64,000 nt of DNA, taken from Rhizobium lentis (GTDB lineage: Bacteria > Pseudomonadota > Alphaproteobacteria > Rhizobiales > Rhizobiaceae). The stretch covers positions 1-64,000 of the forward strand of contig NZ_CP071455.1 of NCBI RefSeq assembly GCF_017352135.1, given 5' to 3'. Numbering within the stretch: position 1 is the stretch's first letter; every line of letters starts with the position of its first letter. A program made the position numbers and the translations under genes. Positions 26,822 through 36,051 of this stretch are shown one piece after another. The notes beneath the pieces were generated by a model. The model had not been told where the DNA came from, made no database searches, and saw only the letters and a program-made list of their open reading frames with translations.

Positions 26822-27913
26822 TCAGAGATTGGTGGTGACGCCGGCATCCGTGCGTCTGTAGAATTCGAAGAGCTTCATGATCTCGCGGGCGATTTCGAGC
26901 GTGCCCCTCGTGATCGGCGTACCCGCAAGGATCGCGTCGGTCAGGTGCAGGATTTCGGGCACATAGCCGAGATAGAAGAGGTTGTTGTTGTAGAGCTGGC
27001 CGAGCGAATGTTCGGGCTCATAGAACAGCGCCGCATTCTCGTCCGGCTGGATGAAGCTTGCGGCGCGGCCGTAGGACGGAAGATCGGCCTTGCGGAAATA
27101 AGTCAGTCGGCTGCCGTTCTCGACGATGGCATTGGCGCCCTCGCCGATGATCTCGACCCGCTCGAAGATGCTGCCGCCCGATTGGCCGGCGGCAAAATGC
27201 AGCGTGCCGATCGCGCCGGAGCGGAAGCGCAGGCTGGTGACGCTCGCGCCCGTCAGCGGCTCCCATTCATAGCCCGCGCGCTCGATCTCCCCGCCGAGGA
27301 AATTGAGGATCGCCCCCGGATGGTAGATATGGTCGAGGAAGCTCTGCATCTTGACGAGATCGGCGCGCTCTTCCGGCTTCGGCAGGCTCTGGGGATAGCG
27401 GACGTTGATCGAGGTCAGCCTGCCGAAACCGGGGGAACCGATCAAATCCCTAAGTTTCTCGATTGTGGGGAAAAAAGTCTTCTTGAGTCCGGTCATCACC
27501 ATGCGGCCGGCCGCCGCACTTGCCGCCTGCAGCCTTTCGATGTCCTCGATGCTTGCTGCCGTCGGTTTCTCCATCCAGACGTGGGCGCCTGCTGCAAGCG
27601 CGTCGAGCGCCAGATCGGTCGCCTGCACCCGGCCATCGGGATGATAGGCGGTGACGAGAAAGACCAGTTCCGGCTTTTCCCGTTCCAGCATCTCGCGGTG
27701 ATCGGTATAGGCTTTGCCGGCGCCGAAGAGCTTGGCGAATTTCTCGGCGCGGGCGAGATCGAGATCGCAGATACCGGCGAGTTCGACCGGCGCATAACGC
27801 AGCGCCGGATAGACGTTGCGATAGGCATGGCCGCCGGCGCCGATGAAGCATGCCTTGATGCGGTGATCGAATTCGAAATTGTAGCGGATTTCCCGCTGGA
27901 CATGATGTGACAT
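26822..27913 (-). CDS. Gfo/Idh/MocA family oxidoreductase, 363 aa
   Basis: This is an NAD(P)-dependent sugar or polyol dehydrogenase. The Rossmann motif ACFIGAGGHAYRNVYPALRY is near the N terminus and the active-site EKP motif is in VWMEKPTAAS. The C-terminal domain contains DHIYHPGAIL, placing a catalytic His. The ATG at 27913 has AAGGG upstream and follows the permease gene by two bases. It sits in the importer operon, so it probably oxidises the imported sugar or a derivative. Confidence 0.92.
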   Translation of the reverse strand: MSHHVQREIRYNFEFDHRIKACFIGAGGHAYRNVYPALRYAPVELAGICDLDLARAEKFAKLFGAGKAYTDHREMLEREKPELVFLVTAYHPDGRVQATDLALDALAAGAHVWMEKPTAASIEDIERLQAASAAAGRMVMTGLKKTFFPTIEKLRDLIGSPGFGRLTSINVRYPQSLPKPEERADLVKMQSFLDHIYHPGAILNFLGGEIERAGYEWEPLTGASVTSLRFRSGAIGTLHFAAGQSGGSIFERVEIIGEGANAIVENGSRLTYFRKADLPSYGRAASFIQPDENAALFYEPEHSLGQLYNNNLFYLGYVPEILHLTDAILAGTPITRGTLEIAREIMKLFEFYRRTDAGVTTNL

Positions 27914-27915
27914 GG

Positions 27916-28743
27916 TCAGCCCTTGATTGCTCCCTGCGTCAGCCCCTCGGTGAAGCGGCGCTGCATCAGGATGTAGAGAAGAATGATCGGCAGGAACGAA
28001 ATGACGGTGCCCGAAAAGACCAGGCGGTAGTCGGAGGCATAGGTGCTGGCGAAACGGACCAGCCCGAGCGGCAGTGTCTGGACCTCGGGGCTGATCAGCA
28101 CGATCAGCGGCAGGAAGAAGTCGTTCCAGGTGGAGAGCGCGCTGATGATGACGAGCGCCTGCACCGCCGGCGTCGAGATCGGCAGAAAGACCTTGGTGAG
28201 GATCTGGAAATGCGAGGCGCCGTCGATCTTGGCGGCCTCGATCAGATCGTCCGGCACGCCGATGAAGAAGCTCCGCATCAGGAAAATGCCGAAGGGAATA
28301 CCGTTGCTGACCTGCACCAGCACGATACCAGCAAGCGTGTTGACGAGGTTCAGTCCGAAGAGCACCTGGTAGAGCGGGATGACGATCGCCTGGACCGGCA
28401 CGGTGAGCCCGAGGATGAAGGCATAGAACAGCCACTCCCGGCCGGGAAAGCGGATCTTGGCGAGGGCATAACCGGCCGGCGCGCAGGTGATGAGCGACAG
28501 GAGGACGACGCCGACGAGATTGATCAGGCTGTTGCCGACGAGCTCGCCGAACCCGCCGATTTGCCAGGCATCGAGATAATTCCGCCACATCAGGTCGGCG
28601 GGCCAGGTGAAGGGATCAGCCCGGCCGATCTCGGCCTCGGTCTTGAAGCTCGAAATCACCAGCCAGACGAAGGGGGCAAGGATCAGGATCAAGACCGGCG
28701 TCAGCGCCAGCACCACCGGCCATTCGCGGTTGCGTACACTCAT
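27916..28743 (-). CDS. sugar ABC permease, MalG type, 275 aa
   Basis: This is a six-helix permease of the carbohydrate uptake class 1 family. The EAA motif reads DDLIEAAKIDGASHFQILTK, followed by the conserved FLPISTPA. It starts MSVRNREWPVVLALTPVLIL. The start overlaps the end of the MalF-type gene by four bases. No ATPase gene is found in this operon; a MalK/UgpC-type protein encoded elsewhere must serve it. Confidence 0.95.
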   Translation of the reverse strand: MSVRNREWPVVLALTPVLILILAPFVWLVISSFKTEAEIGRADPFTWPADLMWRNYLDAWQIGGFGELVGNSLINLVGVVLLSLITCAPAGYALAKIRFPGREWLFYAFILGLTVPVQAIVIPLYQVLFGLNLVNTLAGIVLVQVSNGIPFGIFLMRSFFIGVPDDLIEAAKIDGASHFQILTKVFLPISTPAVQALVIISALSTWNDFFLPLIVLISPEVQTLPLGLVRFASTYASDYRLVFSGTVISFLPIILLYILMQRRFTEGLTQGAIKG

Positions 28744-29654
28744 TGGGACAGCCTCGCGCGCCAGCGGTTGAAGACGATGGTGATGACGATCGCAAGCAGG
28801 CTGAGCAGGATGCAGAGCACGGCCGCAAGCCCGTGATCCTGGGACTGGAAGGCAAGCCGATAAATATAGGTCGTGATCAGTTCACTCTGATAGAACGGCC
28901 CGCCATTGGTCATGACGAAGACTGTGGCAAAGCCCTTGAGGCCGTTGATCATCGCCAGCGAGATGACGAAGGTCATGACCTCGCGAAGTCCCGGCAGGGT
29001 CACATAGATCAGCTTCTGGAAAGCGTTGGCGCCATCCACTTCGGCTGCGTCATAGAGCGAGTGATCGATATTCTGCAGGCCGGCGATGAAGAGCAGCATG
29101 TAAAGGCCGAAGCCCTGCCAAGAGCTTGCGACGTTGACGGAGAACAGCACCAGAGCGGGATCCGAAAGCCAGCCTTGCGTGAAGGCGCCGAGCCCGATCT
29201 GCGTCAGGGCCGTGTTCAGCAGGCCGAAAAACGGATCGTAGATGTTGGCCCAGATGACGCCGACCACGGCGAGCGAGACCAGATGCGGCAGGAAGAAAGC
29301 GGTGCGGAAGAAGACCTGCGTGATCCTCAGCCTGCTGACCGCAAGCGCCAGCAGAAGACCGAGCCCGCCTGCCATCACCACATGATAGGCCAGCCAGGCG
29401 AAGGTATGAACGAGGCTCTTCCAGACGATCGGATCCTGCGCCGCCTTGGCGTAATTGCCGACGCCGACGAAACTCGCCGAGGTGTTGAAGCCAGCGGAGC
29501 TGTTGAAGCTCAGCCAGAAGGTCGCAGCAATCGGCAGCAGCGTGAAGACGGCGTAGAGCGCGAGCGCCGGCGCCACCAGCCAGAATGCGGTGCGGGCATC
29601 GTCATTGGGCGAGCCCTCAGGTAAGGCAGCGCCGGCCGCCCGGCCTTTGGACAT
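28740..29654 (-). CDS. sugar ABC permease, MalF/UgpA type, 304 aa
   Basis: This is a membrane permease with six helices and the EAA loop SLYDAAEVDGANAFQKLIYV. TNGGPFYQSELITTYIYRLA is the typical late segment of this family. I give the ATG at 29654 as start, just before the first helix. A GTG at 29714 preceded by AGGGA is an alternative that would add 20 residues; neither is decisive. It follows the binding-protein gene and overlaps the MalG-type gene by four bases. Confidence 0.92.
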   Translation of the reverse strand: MSKGRAAGAALPEGSPNDDARTAFWLVAPALALYAVFTLLPIAATFWLSFNSSAGFNTSASFVGVGNYAKAAQDPIVWKSLVHTFAWLAYHVVMAGGLGLLLALAVSRLRITQVFFRTAFFLPHLVSLAVVGVIWANIYDPFFGLLNTALTQIGLGAFTQGWLSDPALVLFSVNVASSWQGFGLYMLLFIAGLQNIDHSLYDAAEVDGANAFQKLIYVTLPGLREVMTFVISLAMINGLKGFATVFVMTNGGPFYQSELITTYIYRLAFQSQDHGLAAVLCILLSLLAIVITIVFNRWRARLSQ

Positions 29655-29746
29655 GCGGGCAGACAGGCCGCCCGTATGTCCCGCCACGGCAGACGCATCC
29701 CTGAGAGGAGCCACGATCTTGCTTCCCTGCGTTTCTGGAACAACCA

Positions 29747-31000
29747 CTATTTGGCCTCGGCCATCTTCGCCTGGAGTTGCTTCATGCCGTCCTCGCCGCC
29801 GATCTGGCCGGAGATCAGGCCCTGGATAACCTGGAAATAGGTGTCGAGAACGGTGCCCGGCAGATAGACGCTCGGATTGTAGCCGACGCCGCCAGCGGCC
29901 GCGGCGAAGATATCTTTGAGAACAGGGGTCGGCGGTTCGACGCCGGGGATCTCGCGGGGGTAGATCATCGTGCTTGCCGGATCCTGCGCGCGCTTCTTCA
30001 TCACCGCATCCGACAGCATGAAGTCGATCCACTTCATCGCAAGCTCCGGCTGCTTGGAATTGACCGGCACGAGCCAGCTCCAGCCGACGCCGCCGGTCGG
30101 GATCGCTGCACCCTTGATGTCGGAAGGCATCGGCGCATAACCGGCGTTGGCGAGGTCATAGCCGGCCTTGCGGGCATTGGCGGTGAACCAGGGACCGGCA
30201 ACGAACATCGCCGCGCGCTTGTTGAACCAGAGGCGGGAGGCGCCATCGAGATCCAGGCCGGCCATTTCCTTCTTGATGTAGCCCGCCTCGACCAGCTTCT
30301 GCAGCCGGACGGCGCCGGCGGCGATCGATGGATCGTCGAAGGCGACCTCGCGGCGCAGCGCCTTGCCGATCACCTCCTTGCCGCTCGCCGATTGCAACAG
30401 GTTGCCGAAGAGATGGCCGGCGCTGCCCGGCGTGCGCGGACCGATGGCGATCGGCTGCAGGCCGGTTTCCTCGATCGCCTTCATCAGCGTTTCGAACTCG
30501 GCCCAGGTCGCCGGGATCTTCCAGCCCGCCTGCGCGAAAATGTCTTTGTGATACCAGATGCCGAGAGCATCGAGCCCATCGGGAACTTCGTAGATTTCGC
30601 CCCCGAACTGGCCCTTGAGCTCGGTGTAGAGCCAGGGATAGATCTGATCCTTCCAGCCGCGCTTCTCATATTGCTCGGTGAGCGGCATCACCTGCTTGGC
30701 GTTCTTGACGACGCTGATGCGGCCGATGCCTGAATTGGTGAGGATCACGTCGGGGCCGGCATCCGACTGGATCGCCGCCTGCACCGCGCCGTTGCTGATC
30801 GTCCCGGTCGGCGGCATGAATTCGACGGTCACATCGGGATTGGCCCTTTCGAAATCGGCCTTGATGCCGTTCCAGAGCTGCGCGACCAGCGGTTCGGTGA
30901 TCTGTTCCGGACCCCACATTTTCAGGGTCTCGGCATGCGCCAGCGAGCTTGTGGCGATCATCGCAGCCAGCGCCGTGCCGCGGGCAAGAAATTTCAGCAT
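29747..31000 (-). CDS. sugar-type ABC substrate-binding protein, 417 aa
   Basis: This periplasmic SBP_bac_1 protein has a Sec signal peptide of about 23 residues ending near LAHA-ET. LKMWGPEQITEPLVAQLWNG and the DALGIWYHKDIFAQAGWKIP segment are typical. The MW and Trp distribution fits a carbohydrate binder. It follows the GntR gene and precedes two permeases, so regulation by that GntR is likely. The sugar cannot be identified. Confidence 0.93.
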   Translation of the reverse strand: MLKFLARGTALAAMIATSSLAHAETLKMWGPEQITEPLVAQLWNGIKADFERANPDVTVEFMPPTGTISNGAVQAAIQSDAGPDVILTNSGIGRISVVKNAKQVMPLTEQYEKRGWKDQIYPWLYTELKGQFGGEIYEVPDGLDALGIWYHKDIFAQAGWKIPATWAEFETLMKAIEETGLQPIAIGPRTPGSAGHLFGNLLQSASGKEVIGKALRREVAFDDPSIAAGAVRLQKLVEAGYIKKEMAGLDLDGASRLWFNKRAAMFVAGPWFTANARKAGYDLANAGYAPMPSDIKGAAIPTGGVGWSWLVPVNSKQPELAMKWIDFMLSDAVMKKRAQDPASTMIYPREIPGVEPPTPVLKDIFAAAAGGVGYNPSVYLPGTVLDTYFQVIQGLISGQIGGEDGMKQLQAKMAEAK

Positions 31001-31078
31001 TGCTCCCTCCTCCGGGCCGCTCCTCGGCCACGTTTTGCTTGTTGAAAAGGAGACCTCCCTCTCCTTCGTTCCGGGCGG

Positions 31079-31744
31079 CTAACGCTCCGGATCTTCTTTC
31101 TGAAACCGCGCCATGACGGCCTGCTGAACATCGCTGATATGTGCGTGCATCAGTGCCTTGGCGCGGGCGATGTCACGCGCTCTGAAAGCCTGCAGGATCT
31201 GATCGCGCTCCTCGGCCGCCCTTACGGCCAGATCGCGGCTCTCATTGGCGATCGAGCGGCAGATCTGGATCTGCAGCGCCAGCCGCGCCAGCGTTTCGAC
31301 CAGCGGCGCACTTCCTGAAAGCTCGGCGATGGTCTCGTGAAATTCCTTGTCGCGGATGCCGTAGGTCGCCATGTCGCCGCGGCGCAGCGCCGCCACCGCC
31401 TCGTCGAGGATGTGTTCGAAGCCGGCGATATGCCGGTCGCTCATCTGCGGAACAGCGAGTTCGACGGCGAAGCACTCAAGCGTCTTGCGTAATTCATAGA
31501 GGTCGTCGATCTCCTTGGGCGTGAAGCTGCGCACGAAGAAGCCACGATAGGGCTTGATCTCGATCAGACCTTCCTTGGCAAGCGTGCCGATCGCCTCGCG
31601 GAACGGCGTGCGGCTGACCTGCAGGCGTTCCGTCAGTTCCTTTTCGTCGATCGAGACGCCGCTCGGCAGTTCGCCGGAAACGATCAGGCGAACGATCTCC
31701 TCGTAAATCCGCTCGCGAAGGGTGAGGTGGCGCGGTGCGTTCAT
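31079..31744 (-). CDS. GntR-family regulator, FadR/FCD type, 221 aa
   Basis: The N-terminal winged helix (about 5-70; LRERIYEEIVRLIVSGELPS and VSRTPFREAIGTLAKEGLIE) is followed by an all-helical FCD ligand-binding domain with the metal-binding Asp/His set (DKEFHETI; SIANESRD; HAHISDV). The ATG at 31744 has GGAG six bases upstream. It is first in the importer operon and divergent from the Tm-1-like pair. A palindrome at 31777-31791 in the shared promoter region is a candidate operator. It probably represses both units until an organic acid or sugar acid binds. Confidence 0.92.
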   Translation of the reverse strand: MNAPRHLTLRERIYEEIVRLIVSGELPSGVSIDEKELTERLQVSRTPFREAIGTLAKEGLIEIKPYRGFFVRSFTPKEIDDLYELRKTLECFAVELAVPQMSDRHIAGFEHILDEAVAALRRGDMATYGIRDKEFHETIAELSGSAPLVETLARLALQIQICRSIANESRDLAVRAAEERDQILQAFRARDIARAKALMHAHISDVQQAVMARFQKEDPER

Positions 31745-31776
31745 AGTCTCCACTTCCGTCTGGCATTCGTGAGTTA

Positions 31777-31791
31777 AGTATGCAATATACT
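31777..31791. promoter_or_regulatory. candidate GntR operator
   Basis: AGTATGCAATATACT is a palindrome with 5-base arms and a 5-base centre, located between the divergent gntR and Tm-1-like genes. A partly related ATATACAATAT follows at 31798-31808. The size fits FadR-type operators, but no consensus is available here. Confidence 0.45.
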
Positions 31792-31877
31792 AAAGAATAT
31801 ACAATATGGAAAATACAAAACGGGGAATTTTGTTGGGAAACCAGCAGGAGCTGGATCGAAGGAGAGGAGGAAACCCA

Positions 31878-33074
31878 ATGCGAAAGGTCTATATCGTCGG
31901 CACCTGCGACACCAAGGGCGCTGAACTGAACTACGCCAGGGAGGTGCTTCTTTCAGCCGGAACCGAGGCCGTTCTGGTCGATGTCGGCACGCTTGCTGAG
32001 GGTGCGGGCGCCGACATTCCAGCGTGCGACGTCGCGGCATTTCATCCGGATGGTGCTGCGGCCGTGCTCGGGCAGACCGACCGGGGAACCGCGGTTTCGG
32101 CCATGGCCACGGCGCTGACGGGTTTCCTGAAATCACGCAACGATATCGGCGCCGTCCTCGGCCTCGGCGGAACCGGCAATACCGCACTTGTAACGGAAGC
32201 GATGCGGGCGCTTCCCATCGGCCTGCCGAAACTGATGGTCTCGACCGTCGCCTCGGGCAATGTGGCTCCATATGTCGGGCCGAATGATCTCACCATGATG
32301 TATTCGGTCGTCGACGTCGCCGGCCTGAATGCGATCTCGCGCAAGGTGATCGGCAATGCGGCGAATGCGGCGGCCGGCATGGCCCGCAACCCCGTGCCCG
32401 CGTCCAGGGATGATCGACCGGGCATCGGCATGACCATGTTCGGCGTCACCACGTCCTGCGTCACGCAGGTTCGCGAGATGCTCGCCAAGACCCATGAAAT
32501 CTATGTCTTCCATGCGACCGGCGTCGGCGGCCAGTCGATGGAGAAGCTCGCCGATTCAGGTCTGCTGCAGGGCGTGATCGATGTGACGACGACCGAGGTT
32601 CCCGATCTCCTTGTCGGCGGCGTCTTTCCCGCGACCGAGGATCGCTTCGGCGCCATCATCCGCAGCGGCCTGCCCTATGTCGGCTCGGTCGGCGCCGTCG
32701 ATATGGTGAATTTTGGCGCGCGCGACACAGTGCCGGCACCGTTCTGTGACCGAAGGCTTCACGTCCATAATGCGCAGGTTACCCTGATGCGCACCACCCC
32801 AGAGGAAAATCGCCGGATCGGCGCCTTCATTGTCGAACGGCTCAACCGGATGCAGGGGCCGGTCCGCTTTCTGCTGCCGCTTCAGGGCGTGTCGGCGATC
32901 GATGCCGCCGGCCAGCCGTTCTACGATCCCGACGCCGACGAGGCACTGTTTTCCGTCATCCGCGCCGGCTGGAACGATGCGCCGAACAGGCGCCTCATCG
33001 AGATAGACGCCCACATCAACAGTCCGGAATTTGCCGCGGCACTCGTTGCCAGCTTCCACGATATCCACGCCTGA
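31878..33074 (+). CDS. Tm-1-like ATP-binding (UPF0261) protein, 398 aa
   Basis: The protein begins [20 protein letters not shown], the family signature, and shows [15 protein letters not shown] and [17 protein letters not shown]. The fold equals the N-terminal part of tomato Tm-1, which binds nucleotide. AGGAGG precedes the ATG at 31878. The next gene encodes the TIM-barrel partner that forms the C-terminal part of Tm-1 in plants. The bacterial function is not established. Its place opposite a GntR regulator and a sugar importer suggests a metabolic role. Confidence 0.92.
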   Translation: MRKVYIVGTCDTKGAELNYAREVLLSAGTEAVLVDVGTLAEGAGADIPACDVAAFHPDGAAAVLGQTDRGTAVSAMATALTGFLKSRNDIGAVLGLGGTGNTALVTEAMRALPIGLPKLMVSTVASGNVAPYVGPNDLTMMYSVVDVAGLNAISRKVIGNAANAAAGMARNPVPASRDDRPGIGMTMFGVTTSCVTQVREMLAKTHEIYVFHATGVGGQSMEKLADSGLLQGVIDVTTTEVPDLLVGGVFPATEDRFGAIIRSGLPYVGSVGAVDMVNFGARDTVPAPFCDRRLHVHNAQVTLMRTTPEENRRIGAFIVERLNRMQGPVRFLLPLQGVSAIDAAGQPFYDPDADEALFSVIRAGWNDAPNRRLIEIDAHINSPEFAAALVASFHDIHA

Positions 33075-33084
33075 GGAGAAAGTT

Positions 33085-33909
33085 TTGACCAACGCCAACC
33101 GCAACGACATTCTGAGCAAGCTTCGCCGCAAGATCGCCGAGGGCCGGCCGATCATCGGCGGCGGCGCCGGCACGGGCCTCTCGGCAAAGAGCGAGGAGGC
33201 AGGCGGTATCGACCTTATCGTGATCTATAATTCCGGCCGTTACCGCATGGCTGGACGCGGCTCGCTGGCCGGCCTGCTCGCCTGCGGCAACGCCAACGAG
33301 ATCGTCAAGGACATGGGCCGCGAGGTCCTGCCGGTTGTGCGCCACACGCCGGTGCTTGCCGGCGTCAACGGCACCGATCCGTTCATGCTGCCCGATCACT
33401 TCATCGACGAACTGAAGGCAATGGGTTTTGCCGGCATCCAGAATTTTCCGACGGTCGGGCTGATCGACGGCACGTTCCGCGCCAATCTCGAAGAGACCGG
33501 CATGGGCTTCGATCTGGAAGTCGACATCATCGCCCGTGCGCACGCCAAGGACATGCTGACGACGCCCTATGTCTTCAGCAGCGATGATGCCGCCGCCATG
33601 ACCAAGGCGGGTGCCGACATCGTGGTCTGCCATCTCGGCCTGACCACGGGAGGCGCGATCGGTGCGGAAACTGCGCTGACGCTCGACGGATGCGTGGAGA
33701 AGATCAACGCATGGTCGGATGCCGCAAGATCGGTGCGCGACGACATCATCGTGCTCTGCCATGGCGGCCCCATCGCCATGCCCGCGGACGCGGCCTATGT
33801 GCTCGCCCGCTGCAAGACTTGCAATGGCTTTTACGGCGCCAGCTCAATGGAGCGCTTGCCGACCGAGGTCGCGATCCGGGCGCAGGTCGAGGACTTCGCA
33901 AAGATGTAA
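33085..33909 (+). CDS. phosphoenolpyruvate hydrolase-family TIM-barrel protein, 274 aa
   Basis: This is a TIM-barrel protein with [36 protein letters not shown] and [11 protein letters not shown] as family blocks. The TTG at 33085 has GAGGAGAAAG upstream and is the best start; it lies 10 bases after the UPF0261 stop. The annotation name is inherited and the reaction is unproven. In plants the same domain is fused to the UPF0261 domain as Tm-1, so the two bacterial products very likely act together. Confidence 0.9.
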   Translation: MTNANRNDILSKLRRKIAEGRPIIGGGAGTGLSAKSEEAGGIDLIVIYNSGRYRMAGRGSLAGLLACGNANEIVKDMGREVLPVVRHTPVLAGVNGTDPFMLPDHFIDELKAMGFAGIQNFPTVGLIDGTFRANLEETGMGFDLEVDIIARAHAKDMLTTPYVFSSDDAAAMTKAGADIVVCHLGLTTGGAIGAETALTLDGCVEKINAWSDAARSVRDDIIVLCHGGPIAMPADAAYVLARCKTCNGFYGASSMERLPTEVAIRAQVEDFAKM

Positions 33910-33954
33910 ATGCGACTCGGGACCGGCCGCACGCTTTCCCGGTTAAATTGAAGC

Positions 33955-34325
33955 ATTCTGTGGAGTGCGCCCATTGAGGCGGACAGAGATCAGGCTGCGG
34001 TTTTGCCCGTCTGCCGGATGTGTTGGTCCTCAAACTCTTACGGACTGAGATAACCCAGCGCCGAATGCTGCCGCCGGTTGTTGTAGATGCTCTGGATGAA
34101 GTCAGGAAGATGTTCGATGACTTCATCATAGGTTCCGAGCGCCTGCATTGCGTACGGATTGCCTCGTTCGCCTCATAGAACCGACCAATCCATGCGATCC
34201 ACGATCGGAATGGTGAATGCAGACGGCCGGGGTCGTCTGCATTTCGATAGCTGTCTGCAGGGTCGCCGCCAATGTCAGACGGGCATCGATTGACCGTCGG
34301 ATGGCATGCCCCGATGACATCCGTG
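33955..34325 (-). mobile_element. IS3-family transposase remnant
   Basis: On the minus strand the fragments RLTLAATLQTAIEMQTTPAV and CIHHSDRGS (rve core) and then IQSIYNNRRQHSALGYLSP with a following EFEDQH (C terminus of OrfB) are recognisable. The part between them is shortened, the reading frame changes and a stop replaces a codon after LSP. No orfA and no complete inverted repeats are visible. The element is dead. Confidence 0.8.
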
Positions 34326-34364
34326 ACCAGGCATAAAGGATGACGGCCCTTCACTGCCAAAGGG

Positions 34365-35057
34365 TCAGGCCTTGCCCTGCATGCTGTGACCGACGTTGCC
34401 GGTGATATTGTCCCAGCCGGAAAGCGCAATTTCCGCCACAGCTTGCAGTTCGGCGCGATCCGCTCCATCGCGGGCGCGAATCGCCATGCCGCTTTGGACT
34501 GTCTGCACGAACCTCGCCAATTTGGTCGTGTCTGCCATGGCCTTAAGGTCGCCGTCGCTCTTCGCTCTGTCGAAGCGCGCCTTGAGGAGATCGAAACCGC
34601 CTGCACGAGTCGCTCGCATGAGTTCGCTCAGTTCGGAGTGTCCTTCGCTGCCCACGGTGGCGAGCGTCGCCATGCAGCCGTGCGGTAGATCACAATCTCC
34701 ACCGGTCATGGCGATCGCGGAATCCTGAAGAAACGCCAGCGCTGCGTCTCTCGCAGACGAAGCAGCCCTGAAGCGTGTCCAGACCAACCCCTCGTAGGTC
34801 GTGTAATAATATTGGAGTGCCTCCGCATAGAGCGCGTCCTTTGAGCCGAAGGCTGCATAAAGGCTCTTGGTTCCGATCCCCATCGTTTCCGTCAGATCAG
34901 CGATCGAGGTCGCCTCATAACCCTTGATCCAGAACAGCCGTGTCGCCGCAGCAAGCGCAGCCTGGCGGTCGAATTCCCGCGGTCGCCCGCGCGAGCGATG
35001 GGTCTGCTCTGAATGCTCTGGAGAGGTCGGAACGTAATTTTGCATTGACCACTGCAT
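34365..35057 (-). CDS. TetR-family regulator, 230 aa
   Basis: The N-terminal HTH is clear (RQAALAAATRLFWIKGYEAT, then IADLTETMGIGTKSLYAAFG). The C-terminal domain is the ligand/dimer part, with GCMATLATV. The start at 35057 gives MQWSMQNY; another ATG at 35045 is possible, neither with a good ribosome site. The start codon lies inside a candidate operator, so autorepression is likely. It is divergent from an SDR gene that is probably its target. Confidence 0.92.
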   Translation of the reverse strand: MQWSMQNYVPTSPEHSEQTHRSRGRPREFDRQAALAAATRLFWIKGYEATSIADLTETMGIGTKSLYAAFGSKDALYAEALQYYYTTYEGLVWTRFRAASSARDAALAFLQDSAIAMTGGDCDLPHGCMATLATVGSEGHSELSELMRATRAGGFDLLKARFDRAKSDGDLKAMADTTKLARFVQTVQSGMAIRARDGADRAELQAVAEIALSGWDNITGNVGHSMQGKA

Positions 35058-35059
35058 AA
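35038..35059. promoter_or_regulatory. candidate TetR operator 1
   Basis: TTTTGCA-N8-TGCATAA is an imperfect palindrome (6 of 7 positions). The spacer ends in GACCAC, matching GATCAC in operator 2. It overlaps the tetR start codon. Confidence 0.6.
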
Positions 35060-35094
35060 ATCAGTTGACGGCAATTTGCAATGGGCTTACCTAT

Positions 35095-35116
35095 TTATAC
35101 ATCGATCACTGCATAA
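35095..35116. promoter_or_regulatory. candidate TetR operator 2
   Basis: TTATACA-N8-TGCATAA has the same layout as operator 1, 57 bases away centre to centre. It lies just before the ribosome site of the SDR gene. Confidence 0.6.
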
Positions 35117-35127
35117 AGGGAATAATG

Positions 35128-35865
35128 ATGGAATTGCTTGGAAAACGTGCTTTGGTGAATGGTGGCTCGCGGGGAATAGGCGCCGCGATCGTGACCACCC
35201 TCGCTGAGAACGGCGCGGATGTTGCGTTCACCTATCAGCGTTCGACAGACAGGGCTGCATCGGTAGTTCAGACTATCGAGGAAAAAGGCCGGCGCGGGCT
35301 TGCCATTCAAGCCGACAGTGCCGACCCGGACGCCATTCGTCGCGCCGTCAGCCAGACGCTCGACACACTTGGGGGGCTTGACATTCTGGTCAACAGCGCA
35401 GGCATCGGAACCGCAGGCATGACCGCGGATCTGGCTCTCGCCGACCTGCAGGCCATGCTTGATGTGAACGTTCGCGCGCCCGTCCTGTTCGCACAGGCGG
35501 CGATCCCGCATCTCTCATCGGGCGGCCGTATCATCTCTATCGGCTCTGCTTTGGCGGAGCGCGTGCCTTTCCCGGGTGTCACGGCTTACGCCATGTCGAA
35601 GTCGGCACTCCTGTCGCTCACGCGAGGCCTTTCGCGCGAACTTGGGCCCCAAGGCATTACCGTCAATCTTGTTCTCCCCGGTTCAACTGACACGGACATG
35701 AACCCGGCCAATGGCGAGAATGCTGATTATCAGCGAAGCCTCACATCGCTCGGCCGATTTGGCGAACCCCGTGAAGTTGCCAGCGCGGTGGCGTTTCTGG
35801 CCGGTCCGGCTGCAAGTCTGATTACCGGTGCGGTTCTCAGTGTAGACGCCGGCTTCAACGCCTGA
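35128..35865 (+). CDS. SDR-family oxidoreductase, 245 aa
   Basis: This is a classical short-chain dehydrogenase. The cofactor motif (usually TGxxxGIG) appears as NGGSRGIG near residue 12, with Asn in place of Thr, then LVNSAGIG, the catalytic Ser in ISIGSALAE and YAMSK with Tyr and Lys. AAAGGGA precedes two adjacent ATGs; the second, at 35128, has better spacing. The substrate is unknown. It is divergent from tetR with twin palindromes between. A strong hairpin follows its end. Confidence 0.93.
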   Translation: MELLGKRALVNGGSRGIGAAIVTTLAENGADVAFTYQRSTDRAASVVQTIEEKGRRGLAIQADSADPDAIRRAVSQTLDTLGGLDILVNSAGIGTAGMTADLALADLQAMLDVNVRAPVLFAQAAIPHLSSGGRIISIGSALAERVPFPGVTAYAMSKSALLSLTRGLSRELGPQGITVNLVLPGSTDTDMNPANGENADYQRSLTSLGRFGEPREVASAVAFLAGPAASLITGAVLSVDAGFNA

Positions 35866-35882
35866 TTTGCCTTTCGCGTTGT

Positions 35883-35909
35883 CCGGACGTCGTGCTTTAC
35901 GGCGTCCGG
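35883..35909 (+). terminator. hairpin after the SDR gene
   Basis: CCGGACGTCG (35883-35892) pairs with CGGCGTCCGG (35900-35909) with one G-T pair and a 7-base loop. GATTTTC follows about five bases later on the plus strand. Confidence 0.65.
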
Positions 35910-36051
35910 CAGGCGATTTTCAATAGCGGCCGTAAGACGCGTTGACGAGCGATCTCTATCTGTCAACGAGGCTGTGCAAATCAGCGGAATGCACATCAAC
36001 GCAAGTTGAGAAACTCGCAGGCGATTAAGTCCCCCTCTCCCGCCGCCTTCG

